Position numbers and translations under genes: made by a program. From Anthopleura xanthogrammica (Eukaryota; Cnidaria; Anthozoa; Actiniaria; Actiniidae), in the NCBI GenBank assembly GCA_964019055.1, contig OZ025207.1:7305501-7369500 (forward strand): a stretch of 64,000 nt of DNA, written 5' to 3'. Positions 13,784 through 25,826 of this stretch are shown one piece after another. Under the pieces are notes generated by a model that was not told the origin of the DNA, did no database searches, and was given only the letters and a program-made list of their open reading frames with translations. Position 1 is the stretch's first letter; every line of letters starts with the position of its first letter.

Positions 13784-16000
13784 TCATTTTAACCCTAACA
13801 ATGAGGTTTTTTGCTGATGGGATGACTTTTTTGCCAAAAACACCACATTATTGCTGATGAAAAAAACGTATTGGCTGAAAACACGACGTTTTAGCTGATA
13901 AAATGAAGTTTTTGGTGAGAAAATGAGATTTTTGGTGAAAAAAGGTGTTTTTTGCTGAACATTTTTTTTTGGTTGAGAATTTTCTTTTGCCGATAACACG
14001 ACGTTTTCACTGCTAAAAGCACATTTTGGGCGCGAACAGCACATTTTTGGTGAGAAAAAGAGGGTTTTGCTGAGAAAAAAGAATTTTTGCTGAAAAAACG
14101 TCATTTTAACCCTAACAATGAGGTTTTTTGCTTATGGGATGACTTTTTTGCCAAAAACACCACATTATTGCTGATGTTAAAAACGTATTGGCTGAAAACA
14201 CGACGTTTTGGCTGATAAAATGAAGTTTTTGGTGAGAAAATGAGATTTTTGGTGAAAAAAGGTGTTTTTTGCTGAACATTTTTTTTTGGCTGAGAATTTT
14301 CTTTTACCGATAACACGACGTTTTCACTGCTAAAAGCACATTTTGGGCGCGAACAGCACATTTTTGGTGAGAAAAAAGGGTTTTGCTGAGAAAAAAGCAT
14401 TTTTGCTGAAAAAAGGTCATTTTAACCCTAACAATGAGGTTTTTTGCTGATGGGATGACTTTTTTGCCAAAAACACCACATTATTGCTGATGAAAAAAAC
14501 GTATTGGCTGAAAACACGACGTTTTAGCTGATAAAATGAAGTTTTTGGTGAGAAAATGAGATTTTTGGTGAAAAAAGGTGTTTTTTGCTGAACATTTTTT
14601 TTTGGTTGAGAATTTTCTTTTGCCGATAACACGACGTTTTCACTGCTAAAAGCACATTTTGGGCGCGAACAGCACATTTTTGGTGAGAAAAAAAGGGTTT
14701 TGCTGAGAAAAAAGCATTTTTGCTGAAAAAAGGTCATTTTAACCCTAACAATGAGGTTTTTTGCTGATGGGATGACTTTTTTGCCAAAAACACCACATTA
14801 TTGCTGATGAAAAAAACGTATTGGCTGAAAACACGACGTTTTAGCTGATAAAATGAAGTTTTTGGTGAGAAAATGAGATTTTTGGTGAAAAAAGGTGTTT
14901 TTTGCTGAACATTTTTTTTTGGTTGAGAATTTTCTTTTGCCGATAACACGACGTTTTCACTGCTAAAAGCACATTTTGGGCGCGAACAGCACATTTTTGG
15001 TGAGAAAAAGAGGGTTTTGCTGAGAAAAAAGAATTTTTGCTGAAAAAACGTCATTTTAACCCTAACAATGAGGTTTTTTGCTTATGGGATGACTTTTTTG
15101 CCAAAAACACCACATTATTGCTGATGTTAAAAACGTATTGGCTGAAAACACGACGTTTTGGCTGATAAAATGAAGTTTTTGGTGAGAAAATGAGATTTTT
15201 GGTGAAAAAAGGTGTTTTTTGCTGAACATTTTTTTTTGGCTGAGAATTTTCTTTTACCGATAACACGACGTTTTCACTGCTAAAAGCACATTTTGGGCGC
15301 GAACAGCACATTTTTGGTGAGAAAAAAGGGTTTTGCTGAGAAAAAGGCATTTTTGCTGAAAAAAGGTCATTTTAACCCTAACAATGAGGTTTTTTGCTGA
15401 TGGGATGACTTTTTTGCCAAAAACACCACATTATTGCTGATGAAAAAAACGTATTGGCTGAAAACACGACGTTTTAGCTGATAAAATGAAGTTTTTGGTG
15501 AGAAAATGAGATTTTTGGTGAAAAAAGGTGTTTTTTGCTGAACATTTTTTTTTGGTTGAGAATTTTCTTTTGCCGATAACACGACGTTTTCACTGCTAAA
15601 AGCACATTTTGGGCGCGAACAGCACATTTTTGGTGAGAAAAAAAGGGTTTTGCTGAGAAAAAAGCATTTTTGCTGAAAAAAGGTCATTTTAACCCTAACA
15701 ATGAGGTTTTTTGCTGATGGGATGACTTTTTTGCCAAAAACACCACATTATTGCTGATGAAAAAAACGTATTGGCTGAAAACACGACGTTTTAGCTGATA
15801 AAATGAAGTTTTTGGTGAGAAAATGAGATTTTTGGTGAAAAAAGGTGTTTTTTGCTGAACATTTTTTTTTGGTTGAGAATTTTCTTTTGCCGATAACACG
15901 ACGTTTTCACTGCTAAAAGCACATTTTGGGCGCGAACAGCACATTTTTGGTGAGAAAAAGAGGGTTTTGCTGAGAAAAAAGAATTTTTGCTGAAAAAACG
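13784..16000 (-). repeat. Trimeric higher-order repeat, 950-bp period, 2.3 copies
   Basis: Units at 13,784, 14,101 and 14,417 recur at 14,734, 15,051 and 15,367, followed by a third copy of the first unit at 15,684. Unit two carries two private marks, TTGCTTATGGGATGAC and GCTGATGTTAAAAACG, at about 14,131/14,175 and again at 15,081/15,125, exactly 950 bp apart. The copies appear almost identical; one visible difference is AAAAAAGCATTTTTGC versus AAAAAGGCATTTTTGC near 15,345. The near identity indicates a recent duplication. Confidence 0.85.
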
Positions 16001-18851
16001 TCATTTTAACCCTAACAATGAGGTTTTTTGCTGATGGGATGACTTTTTTGCCAAAAACACCACATTATTGCTGATGAAAAAAAACGTATTGGCTGAAAAC
16101 ACGACGTTTTGGCTGATAAAATGAAGTTTTTGGTGAGAAAATGAGATTTTTGGTGAAAAAAGGTGTTTTTTGCTAAACATTTTTTTTTGGCTGAGAATTT
16201 TCTTTTACCGATAACACGACGTTTTCACTGCTAAAAGCACGTTTTGGGCGCGAACAGCACATTTTTGGTGAGAAAAAGAGGGTTTTGCTGAGAAAAAAGC
16301 ATTTTGGCTGAAAAATGTCATTTTAACCCTAACAATGAGGTTTTTTGCTGATGGGATGACTTTTTTGCCAAAAACACGACATTATTGCTGATGAAAAAAA
16401 CGTATTGGCTGAAAACACGACGTTTTGGCTGATAAAATGAAGTTTTTGGTGAGAAAATGAGATTTTTGGTGAAAAAAGGTGTTTTTTGCTGAACATTTTT
16501 TTTTGGCTGAGAATTTTCTTTTACCGATAACACGACGTTTTCACTGCTAAAAGCACATTTTGGGCGCGAACAGCACATTTTTGGTGAGAAAAAAGGGTTT
16601 TGCTGAGAAAAAAGCATTTTTGCTGATAAAAGGTCATTTTAACCCTAACAATGAGGTTTTTTGCTGATGGGATGACTTTTTTGCCAAAAACACCACATTA
16701 TTGCTGATGAAAAAAACGTATTGGCTGAAAACACGACGTTTTAGCTGATAAAATGAAGTTTTTGGTGAGAAAATGAGATTTTTGGTGAAAAAAGGTGTTT
16801 TTTGCTGAACATTTTTTTTTGGTTGAGAATTTTCTTTTGCCGATAACACGACGTTTTCACTGCTAAAAGCACATTTTGGGCGCGAACAGCACATTTTTGG
16901 TGAGAAAAAAAGGGTTTTGCTGAGAAAAAAGCATTTTGGCTGAAAAAAGGTCATTTTAACCCTAACAATGAGGTTTTTTGCTGATGGGATGACTTTTTTG
17001 CCAAAAACACCACATTATTGCTGATGTTAAAAACGTATTGGCTGAAATCACGACGTTTTGGCTGATAAAATGAAGTTTTTGGTGAGAAAATGAGATTTTT
17101 GGTGAAAAAAGGTGTTTTTTGCTGAACATTTTTTTTTGGCTGAGAATTTTCTTTTACCGATAACACGACGTTTTCACTGCTAAAAGCACATTTTGGGCGC
17201 GAACAGCACATTTTTGGTGAGAAAAAAGGGTTTTGCTGAGAAAAAAGCATTTTTGCTGAAAAAAGGTCATTTTAACCCTAACAATGAGGTTTTTTGCTGA
17301 TGGGATGACTTTTTTGCCAAAAACACCACATTATTGCTGATGAAAAAAACGTATTGGCTGAAAACGCGACGTTTTAGCTGATAAAATGAAGTTTTTGGTG
17401 AGAAAATGAGATTTTTGGTGAAAAAAGGTGTTTTTTGCTGAACATTTTTTTTTGGTTGAGAATTTTCTTTTGCCGATAACACGACGTTTTCACTGCTAAA
17501 AGCACATTTTGGGCGCGAACAGCACATTTTTGGTGAGAAAAAAAGGGTTTTGCTGAGAAAAAAGCATTTTTGCTGAAAAAAGGTCATTTTAACCCTAACA
17601 ATGAGGTTTTTTGCTGATGGGATGACTTTTTTGCCAAAAACACCACATTATTGCTGATGAAAAAAACGTATTGGCTGAAAACACGACGTTTTAGCTGATA
17701 AAATGAAGTTTTTGGTGAGAAAATGAGATTTTTGGTGAAAAAAGGTGTTTTTTGCTGAACATTTTTTTTTGGTTGAGAATTTTCTTTTGCCGATAACACG
17801 ACGTTTTCACTGCTAAAAGCACATTTTGGGCGCGAACAGCACATTTTTGGTGAGAAAAAAAGGGTTTTGCTGAGAAAAAAGCATTTTTGCTGAAAAAAGG
17901 TCATTTTAACCCTAACAATGAGGTTTTTTGCTGATGGGATGACTTTTTTGCCAAAAACACCACATTATTGCTGATGAAAAAAACGTATTGGCTGAAAACA
18001 CGACGTTTTAGCTGATAAAATGAAGTTTTTGGTGAGAAAATGAGATTTTTGGTGAAAAAAGGTGTTTTTTGCTGAACATTTTTTTTTGGTTGAGAATTTT
18101 CTTTTGCCGATAACACGACGTTTTCACTGCTAAAAGCACATTTTGGGCGCGAACAGCACATTTTTGGTGAGAAAAAGAGGGTTTTGCTGAGAAAAAAGAA
18201 TTTTTGCTGAAAAAACGTCATTTTAACCCTAACAATGAGGTTTTTTGCTGATGGGATGACTTTTTTGCCAAAAACACCACATTATTGCTGATGAAAAAAA
18301 ACGTATTGGCTGAAAACACGACGTTTTGGCTGATAAAATGAAGTTTTTGGTGAGAAAATGAGATTTTTGGTGAAAAAAGGTGTTTTTTGCTAAACATTTT
18401 TTTTTGGCTGAGAATTTTCTTTTACCGATAACACGACGTTTTCACTGCTAAAAGCACGTTTTGGGCGCGAACAGCACATTTTTGGTGAGAAAAAGAGGGT
18501 TTTGCTGAAAAAAAAGCATTTTGGCTGAAAAAAGGTCATTTTAACCCTATCAATGAGGTTTTTTGCTGATGGGATGACTTTTTTGCCAAAAACACCACAT
18601 TATTGCTGATGTTAAAAACGTATTGGCTGAAATCACGACGTTTTGGCTGATAAAATGAAGTTTTTGGTGAGAAAATGAGATTTTTGGTGAAAAAAGGTGT
18701 TTTTTGCTGAACATTTTTTTTTGGCTGAGAATTTTCTTTTACCGATAACACGACGTTTTCACTGCTAAAAGCACATTTTGGGCGCGAACAGCACATTTTT
18801 GGTGAGAAAAAAGGGTTTTGCTGAGAAAAAAGCATTTTTGCTGAAAAAAGG
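16001..18851 (-). repeat. Mixed run of trimer-derived units
   Basis: The same unit types as the preceding trimer, but in irregular order. The units near 16,001 and 18,218 carry an extended GATGAAAAAAAACG run. Units at 16,318, 16,951 and 18,536 are of the short AAAAAAGGG type, and the last two have GATGTTAAAAACG with GCTGAAATCACGACG. Units at 16,634, 17,267, 17,584 and 17,901 are of the GTTTTAGCTG type. It reads as the 950-bp pattern shuffled by single-unit gains and losses. Confidence 0.65.
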
Positions 18852-20751
18852 TCATTTTAACCCTAACAATGAGGTTTTTTGCTGATGGGATGACTTTTTT
18901 GCCAAAAACACCACATTATTGCTGATGAAAAAAACGTATTGGCTGAAAACACGACGTCTTGGCTGATAAAATGAAGTTTTTGGTGAGAAAATGAGATTTT
19001 TGGTGAAAAAAGGTGTTTTTTGCTGAACATTTTTTTTTGGTTGAGAATTTTCTTTTACCGATAACACGACGTTTTCACTGCTAAAAGCACGTTTTGGGCG
19101 CGAACAGCACATTTTTGGTGAGAAAAAGAGGGTTTTGCTGAGAAAAAAGCATTTTGGCTGAAAAAAGGTCATTTTAACCCTATCAATAAGGTTTTTTGCT
19201 GATGGGATGACTTTTTTGCCAAAAACACCACATTATTGCTGATGAAAAAAACGTATTGGCTGAAAACACGACGTTTTGGCTGATAAAATGAAGTTTTTGG
19301 TGAGAAAATGAGATTTTTGGTGAAAAAAGGTGTTTTTTGCTGAACATTTTTTTTTGGTTGAGAATTTTCTTTTGCCGATAACACGACGTTTTCACTGCTA
19401 AAAGCACATTTTTGGCGCGAATAGCACATTTTTGGTGAGAAAAAGAGGGTTTTGCTGAGAAAAAAGAATTTTTGCTGAAAAAACGTCATTTTAACCCTAA
19501 CAATGAGGTTTTTTGCTGATGGGATGACTTTTTTGCCAAAAACACCACATTATTGCTGATGAAAAAAACGTATTGGCTGAAAAAACGACATTTTGACTGA
19601 TAAAATGAAGTTTTTGGTGAGAAAATGAGATTTATGGTGAAAAAAGGTGTTTTTTGCTGAAATTTTTTTTTTGGCTGAGAATTTTCTTTGGCCGATAACA
19701 CGACGTTTTCACTGCTAAAAGCACGTTTTGGGCGCGAACAGCACATTTTTGGTGAGAAAAAGAGGGTTTTGCTGAGAAAAAAGCATTTTTCCTGAAAAAT
19801 GTCATTTTAACCCTATCAATGAGGTTTTTTGCTGATGGGATGACTTTTTTGCCAAAAACACCACATTATTGCTGATGAAAAAAACGTATTGGCTGAAAAC
19901 ACGACGTTTTAGCTGATAAAATGAAGTTTTTGGTGAGAAAATGAGATTTTTGGTGAAAAAAGGTGTTTTTTGCTGAACATTTTTTTTTGGTTGAGAATTT
20001 TCTTTTACCGATAACACGACGTTTTCACTGCTAAAAGCACGTTTTGGGCGCGAACAGCACATTTTTGGTGAGAAAAAGAGGGTTTTGCTGAGAAAAAAGC
20101 ATTTTGGCTGAAAAAAGGTCATTTTAACCCTATCAATAAGGTTTTTTGCTGATGGGATGACTTTTTTGCCAAAAACACCACATTATTGCTGATGAAAAAA
20201 ACGTATTGGCTGAAAACACGACGTTTTGGCTGATAAAATGAAGTTTTTGGTGAGAAAATGAGATTTTTGGTGAAAAAAGGTGTTTTTTGCTGAACATTTT
20301 TTTTTGGTTGAGAATTTTCTTTTGCCGATAACACGACGTTTTCACTGCTAAAAGCACATTTTTGGCGCGAATAGCACATTTTTGGTGAGAAAAAGAGGGT
20401 TTTGCTGAGAAAAAAGAATTTTTGCTGAAAAAACGTCATTTTAACCCTAACAATGAGGTTTTTTGCTGATGGGATGACTTTTTTGCCAAAAACACCACAT
20501 TATTGCTGATGAAAAAAACGTATTGGCTGAAAAAACGACATTTTGACTGATAAAATGAAGTTTTTGGTGAGAAAATGAGATTTATGGTGAAAAAAGGTGT
20601 TTTTTGCTGAAATTTTTTTTTTGGCTGAGAATTTTCTTTGGCCGATAACACGACGTTTTCACTGCTAAAAGCACGTTTTGGGCGCGAACAGCACATTTTT
20701 GGTGAGAAAAAGAGGGTTTTGCTGAGAAAAAAGCATTTTTCCTGAAAAATG
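18852..20751 (-). repeat. Second trimeric higher-order repeat, 950-bp period, two copies
   Basis: Units at 18,852, 19,169 and 19,486 recur at 19,802, 20,119 and 20,436. Unit two carries CTATCAATAAGG and ATTTTTGGCGCGAATAGC, and unit three carries GACATTTTGACTG with GAGATTTATGGTG; both sets sit 950 bp apart. Unit one differs between copies: GACGTCTTGGCTG at about 18,953 against GACGTTTTAGCTG in the second copy. A further partial copy begins at 20,752 and then changes to the GTTTTAGCTG family at about 21,070. Confidence 0.82.
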
Positions 20752-21704
20752 TCATTTTAACCCTATCAATGAGGTTTTTTGCTGATGGGATGACTTTTTT
20801 GCCAAAAACACCACATTATTGCTGATGAAAAAAACGTATTGGCTGAAAACACGACGTTTTAGCTGATAAAATGAAGTTTTTGGTGAGAAAATGAGATTTT
20901 TGGTGAAAAAAGGTGTTTTTTGCTGAACATTTTTTTTTTGGCTGAGAATTTTCTTTTACCGATAACACGACGTTTTCACTGCTAAAAGCACGTTTTGGGC
21001 GCGAACAGCACATTTTTGGTGAGAAAAAGAGGGTTTTGCTGAGAAAAAAGCATTTTTGCTGAAAAAAGGTCATTTTAACCCTAACAATGAGGTTTTTTGC
21101 TGATGGGATGACTTTTTTGCCAAAAACACCACATTATTGCTGATGAAAAAAACGTATTGGCTGAAAACACGACGTTTTAGCTGATAAAATGAAGTTTTTG
21201 GTGAGAAAATGAGATTTTTGGTGAAAAAAGGTGTTTTTTGCTGAACATTTTTTTTTGGTTGAGAATTTTCTTTTGCCGATAACACGACGTTTTCACTGCT
21301 AAAAGCACATTTTGGGCGCGAACAGCACATTTTTGGTGAGAAAAAGAGGGTTTTGCTGAGAAAAAAGAATTTTTGCTGAAAAAACGTCATTTTAACCCTA
21401 ACAATGAGGTTTTTTGCTGATGGGATGACTTTTTTGCCAAAAACACCACATTATTGCTGATGAAAAAAAACGTATTGGCTGAAAACACGACGTTTTGGCT
21501 GATAAAATGAAGTTTTTGGTGAGAAAATGAGATTTTTGGTGAAAAAAGGTGTTTTTTGCTAAACATTTTTTTTTGGCTGAGAATTTTCTTTTACCGATAA
21601 CACGACGTTTTCACTGCTAAAAGCACGTTTTGGGCGCGAACAGCACATTTTTGGTGAGAAAAAGAGGGTTTTGCTGAGAAAAAAGCATTTTGGCTGAAAA
21701 AAGG

Positions 21705-22654
21705 TCATTTTAACCCTATCAATGAGGTTTTTTGCTGATGGGATGACTTTTTTGCCAAAAACACCACATTATTGCTGATGAAAAAAACGTATTGGCTGAA
21801 AACACGACGTCTTGGCTGATAAAATGAAGTTTTTGGTGAGAAAATGAGATTTTTGGTGAAAAAAGGTGTTTTTTGCTGAACATTTTTTTTTGGTTGAGAA
21901 TTTTCTTTTACCGATAACACGACGTTTTCACTGCTAAAAGCACGTTTTGGGCGCGAACAGCACATTTTTGGTGAGAAAAAGAGGGTTTTGCTGAGAAAAA
22001 AGCATTTTGGCTGAAAAAAGGTCATTTTAACCCTATCAATAAGGTTTTTTGCTGATGGGATGACTTTTTTGCCAAAAACACCACATTATTGCTGATGAAA
22101 AAAACGTATTGGCTGAAAACACGACGTTTTGGCTGATAAAATGAAGTTTTTGGTGAGAAAATGAGATTTTTGGTGAAAAAAGGTGTTTTTTGCTGAACAT
22201 TTTTTTTTGGTTGAGAATTTTCTTTTGCCGATAACACGACGTTTTCACTGCTAAAAGCACATTTTTGGCGCGAATAGCACATTTTTGGTGAGAAAAAGAG
22301 GGTTTTGCTGAGAAAAAAGAATTTTTGCTGAAAAAACGTCATTTTAACCCTAACAATGAGGTTTTTTGCTGATGGGATGACTTTTTTGCCAAAAACACCA
22401 CATTATTGCTGATGAAAAAAACGTATTGGCTGAAAAAACGACATTTTGACTGATAAAATGAAGTTTTTGGTGAGAAAATGAGATTTATGGTGAAAAAAGG
22501 TGTTTTTTGCTGAAATTTTTTTTTTGGCTGAGAATTTTCTTTGGCCGATAACACGACGTTTTCACTGCTAAAAGCACGTTTTGGGCGCGAACAGCACATT
22601 TTTGGTGAGAAAAAGAGGGTTTTGCTGAGAAAAAAGCATTTTTCCTGAAAAATG
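21705..22654 (-). repeat. Displaced third copy of the 18,852-19,801 trimer
   Basis: This block has the same three marks as 18,852-19,801, including the rare GACGTCTTGGCTG (about 21,807, 2,853 bp from its match), CTATCAATAAGG, GGCGCGAATAGC and GAGATTTATGG. It is preceded by the pair 21,070/21,387, matching 17,901/18,218, but the intervening unit at 18,536 (GATGTTAAAAACG type) is missing. This is a block copy of about 3 kb with a clean loss, or gain, of one unit. Confidence 0.8.
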
Positions 22655-23288
22655 TCATTTTAACCCTATCAATGAGGTTTTTTGCTGATGGGATGACTTT
22701 TTTGCCAAAAACACCACATTATTGCTGATGAAAAAAACGTATTGGCTGAAAACACGACGTTTTGGCTGATAAAATGAAGTTTTTGGTGAGAAAATGAGAT
22801 TTTTGGTGAAAAAAGGTGTTTTTTGCTGTAATTTTTTTTTTGGCTGAGAATTTTCTTTTACCGATAACACGACGTTTTCACTGCTAAAAGCACGTTTTGG
22901 GCGCGAACAGCACATTTTTGGTGAGAAAAAGAGGGTTTTGCTGAGAAAAAAGCATTTTGGCTGAAAAAAGGTCATTTTAACCCTATCAATGAGGTTTTTT
23001 GCTGATGGGATGACTTTTTTGCCAAAAACACCACATTATTGCTGATGAAAAAAACGTATTCGCTGAAAACACGACGTTTTGGCTGATAAAATGAAGTTTT
23101 TGGTGAGAAAATGAGATTTTTGGTGAAAAAAGGTGTTTTTTGCTAAACATTTTTTTTTGGCTGAGAATTTTCTTTTACCGATAACACGACGTTTTCACTG
23201 CTAAAAGCACGTTTTGGGCGCGAACAGCACATTTTTGGTGAGAAAAAGAGGGTTTTGCTGAGAAAAAAGAATTTTTGCTGAAAAAACG

Positions 23289-24556
23289 TCATTTTAACCC
23301 TAACAATGAGGTTTTTTGCTGATGGGATGACTTTTTTGCCAAAAACACCACATTATTGCTGATGAAAAAAACGTATTGGTTGAAAACACGAGGTTTTGGC
23401 TGATAAAATGAAGTTTTTGGTGAGAAAATGAGATTTTTGGTGAAAAAAGGTGTTTTTTGCTGAACATTTTTTTTTGGCTGAGAATTATCTTTTACCGATA
23501 ACACGACGTTTTCACTGCTAAAAGCACATTTTGGGCGCGAACAGCACATTTTTGGTGAGAAAAAGAGGGTTTTGCTGAGAAAAAAGCATTTTTGCTGAAA
23601 AAAGGTCATTTTAACCCTAACAATGAGGTTTTTTGCTGATGGGATGACTTTTTTGCCAAAAACACCACATTATTGCTGATGAAAAAAACGTATTGGCTGA
23701 AAACACGACGTTTTGGCTGATAAAATGAAGTTTTTGGTGAGAAAATGAGATTTTTGGTGAAAAAAGGTGTTTTTTGCTGAACATTTTTTTTTGGTTGAGA
23801 ATTTTCTTTTGCCGATAACACGACGTTTTCACTGCTAAAAGCACATTTTGGGCGCGAACAGCACATTTTTAATGAGAAAAAGAGTGTTTTGCTGAGAAAA
23901 AAGCATTTTGGCTGAAAAAAGGTCATTTTAACCCTAACAATGAGGTTTTTTGCTGATGGGATGACTTTTTTGCCAAAAACACGACATTATTGCTGATGAA
24001 AAAAACGTATTGGCTGAAAACACGACGTTTTGGCTGATAAAATGAAGTTTTTGGTGAGAAAATGAGATTTTTGGTGAAAAAAGGTGTTTTTTGCTGAACA
24101 TTTTTTTTTGGCTGAGAATTATCTTTTACCGATAACACGACGTTTTCACTGCTAAAAGCACATTTTGGGCGCGAACAGCACATTTTTGGTGAGAAAAAGA
24201 GTGTTTTGCTGAGAAAAAAGCATTTTTGCTGAAAAAAGGTCATTTTAACCCTAACAATGAGGTTTTTTGCTGATGGGATGACTTTTTTGCCAAAAACACC
24301 ACATTATTGCTGATGAAAAAAACGTATTGGCTGAAAACACGACGTTTTGGCTGATAAAATGAATTTTTTGGTGAGAAAATGAGATTTTTCGTGAAAAAAG
24401 GTGTTTTTTGCTGAACATTTTTTTTTGGTTGAGAATTTTCTTTTGCCGATAACACGACGTTTTCACTGCTAAAAGCACATTTTGGGCGCGAACAGCACAT
24501 TTTTGGTGAGAAAAAGAGGGTTTTGCTGAGAAAAAAGCGTTTTTGCTGAAAAAAGG
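23289..24556 (-). repeat. Dimeric higher-order repeat, 634-bp period
   Basis: The unit at 23,289 recurs at 23,923 and the unit at 23,606 recurs at 24,240. The private mark GAGAATTATCTTTTACCG lies near 23,480 and 24,114. The partners are the GGTTGAGAATTTTC type. The copies have since diverged slightly: GTTGAAAACACGAGG is only in the first, and GAATTTTTTGGTG and TTTCGTGAAAAAAGG are only near 24,361-24,400. Confidence 0.78.
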
Positions 24557-25826
24557 TCATTTTAACCCTAACAATGAGGTTTTTTGCTGATGGGATGACT
24601 TTTTTGCCAAAAACACCACATTATTGCTGATGAAAAAAACGTATTGGCTGAAAACACGACGTTTTGGCTGATAAAATGAAGTTTTTGGTGAGAAAATGAG
24701 ATTTTTGGTGAAAAAAGGTGTTTTTTGCTGAACATTTTTTTTTTTGGCTGAGAATTTTCTTTTGCCGATAACACGACGTTTTCACTGCTAAAAGCACATT
24801 TTGGGCGCGAACAGCACATTTGTGGTGAGAAAAAGAGTGTTTTGCTGAGAAAAAAGCATTTTTGCTGAAAAAAGATCATTTTAACCCTAACAATGAGGTT
24901 TTTTGCTGATGGGATGACTTTTTTGCCAAAAACACCACATTATTGCTGATGAAAAAAACGTATTGGCTGAAAACACGACGTTTTGGCTGATAAAATGAAG
25001 TTTTTGGTGAGAAAATGAGATTTTTGGTGAAAAAAGGCGTTTTTTGCTAAACATTTTTTTTGGCTGAGAATTTTCTTTTGCCGATAACACGACGTTTTCA
25101 CTGCTACAAGCACATTTTGGGCGCGAACAGCACATTTTTGGTGAGAAAAAGAGGGTTTTGCTGAGAAAAAAGCATTTTTGCTGAAAAAACGTCATTTTAA
25201 CCCTAACAATGAGGTTTTTTGCTGATGGGATGACTTTTTTGCCAAAAACACCACATTATTGCTGATGAAAAAAACGTATTGGCTGAAAACACGACGTTTT
25301 GGCTGATAAAATGAAGTTTTTGGTGAGAAAATGAGATTTTTGGTGAAAAAAGGTGTTTTTTGCTGAACATTTTTTTTTGGTTGAGAATTTTCTTTTGCCG
25401 ATAACACGACGTTTTCACTGCTAAAAGCACATTTTGGGCGCGAACAGCACATTTTTGGTGAGAAAAAGAGGGTTTTGCTGAGAAAAAAGCATTTTGGCTG
25501 AAAAAAGGTCATTTTAACCCTAACAATGAGGTTTTTTGCTGATGGGATGACTTTTTTGCCGAAAACACGACATTATTGCTGATGAAAAAAACCTATTGGC
25601 TGAAAACACGTCGTTTTGGCTGATATAATGAAGTTTTTGGTGAGAAAATGAGATTTTTGGTGAAAAAAGGTGTTTTTTGCTGAACATTTTTTTTTTGGCT
25701 GAGAATTTTCTTTGTCCGATAACACGACGTTTTCACTGCTAAAAGCACATTTTGGGCGCCAACAGCACATTTTTGGTGAGAAAAAGAGTGTTTTGCTGAG
25801 AAAAAAGCATTTTTGCTGAAAAAAGG

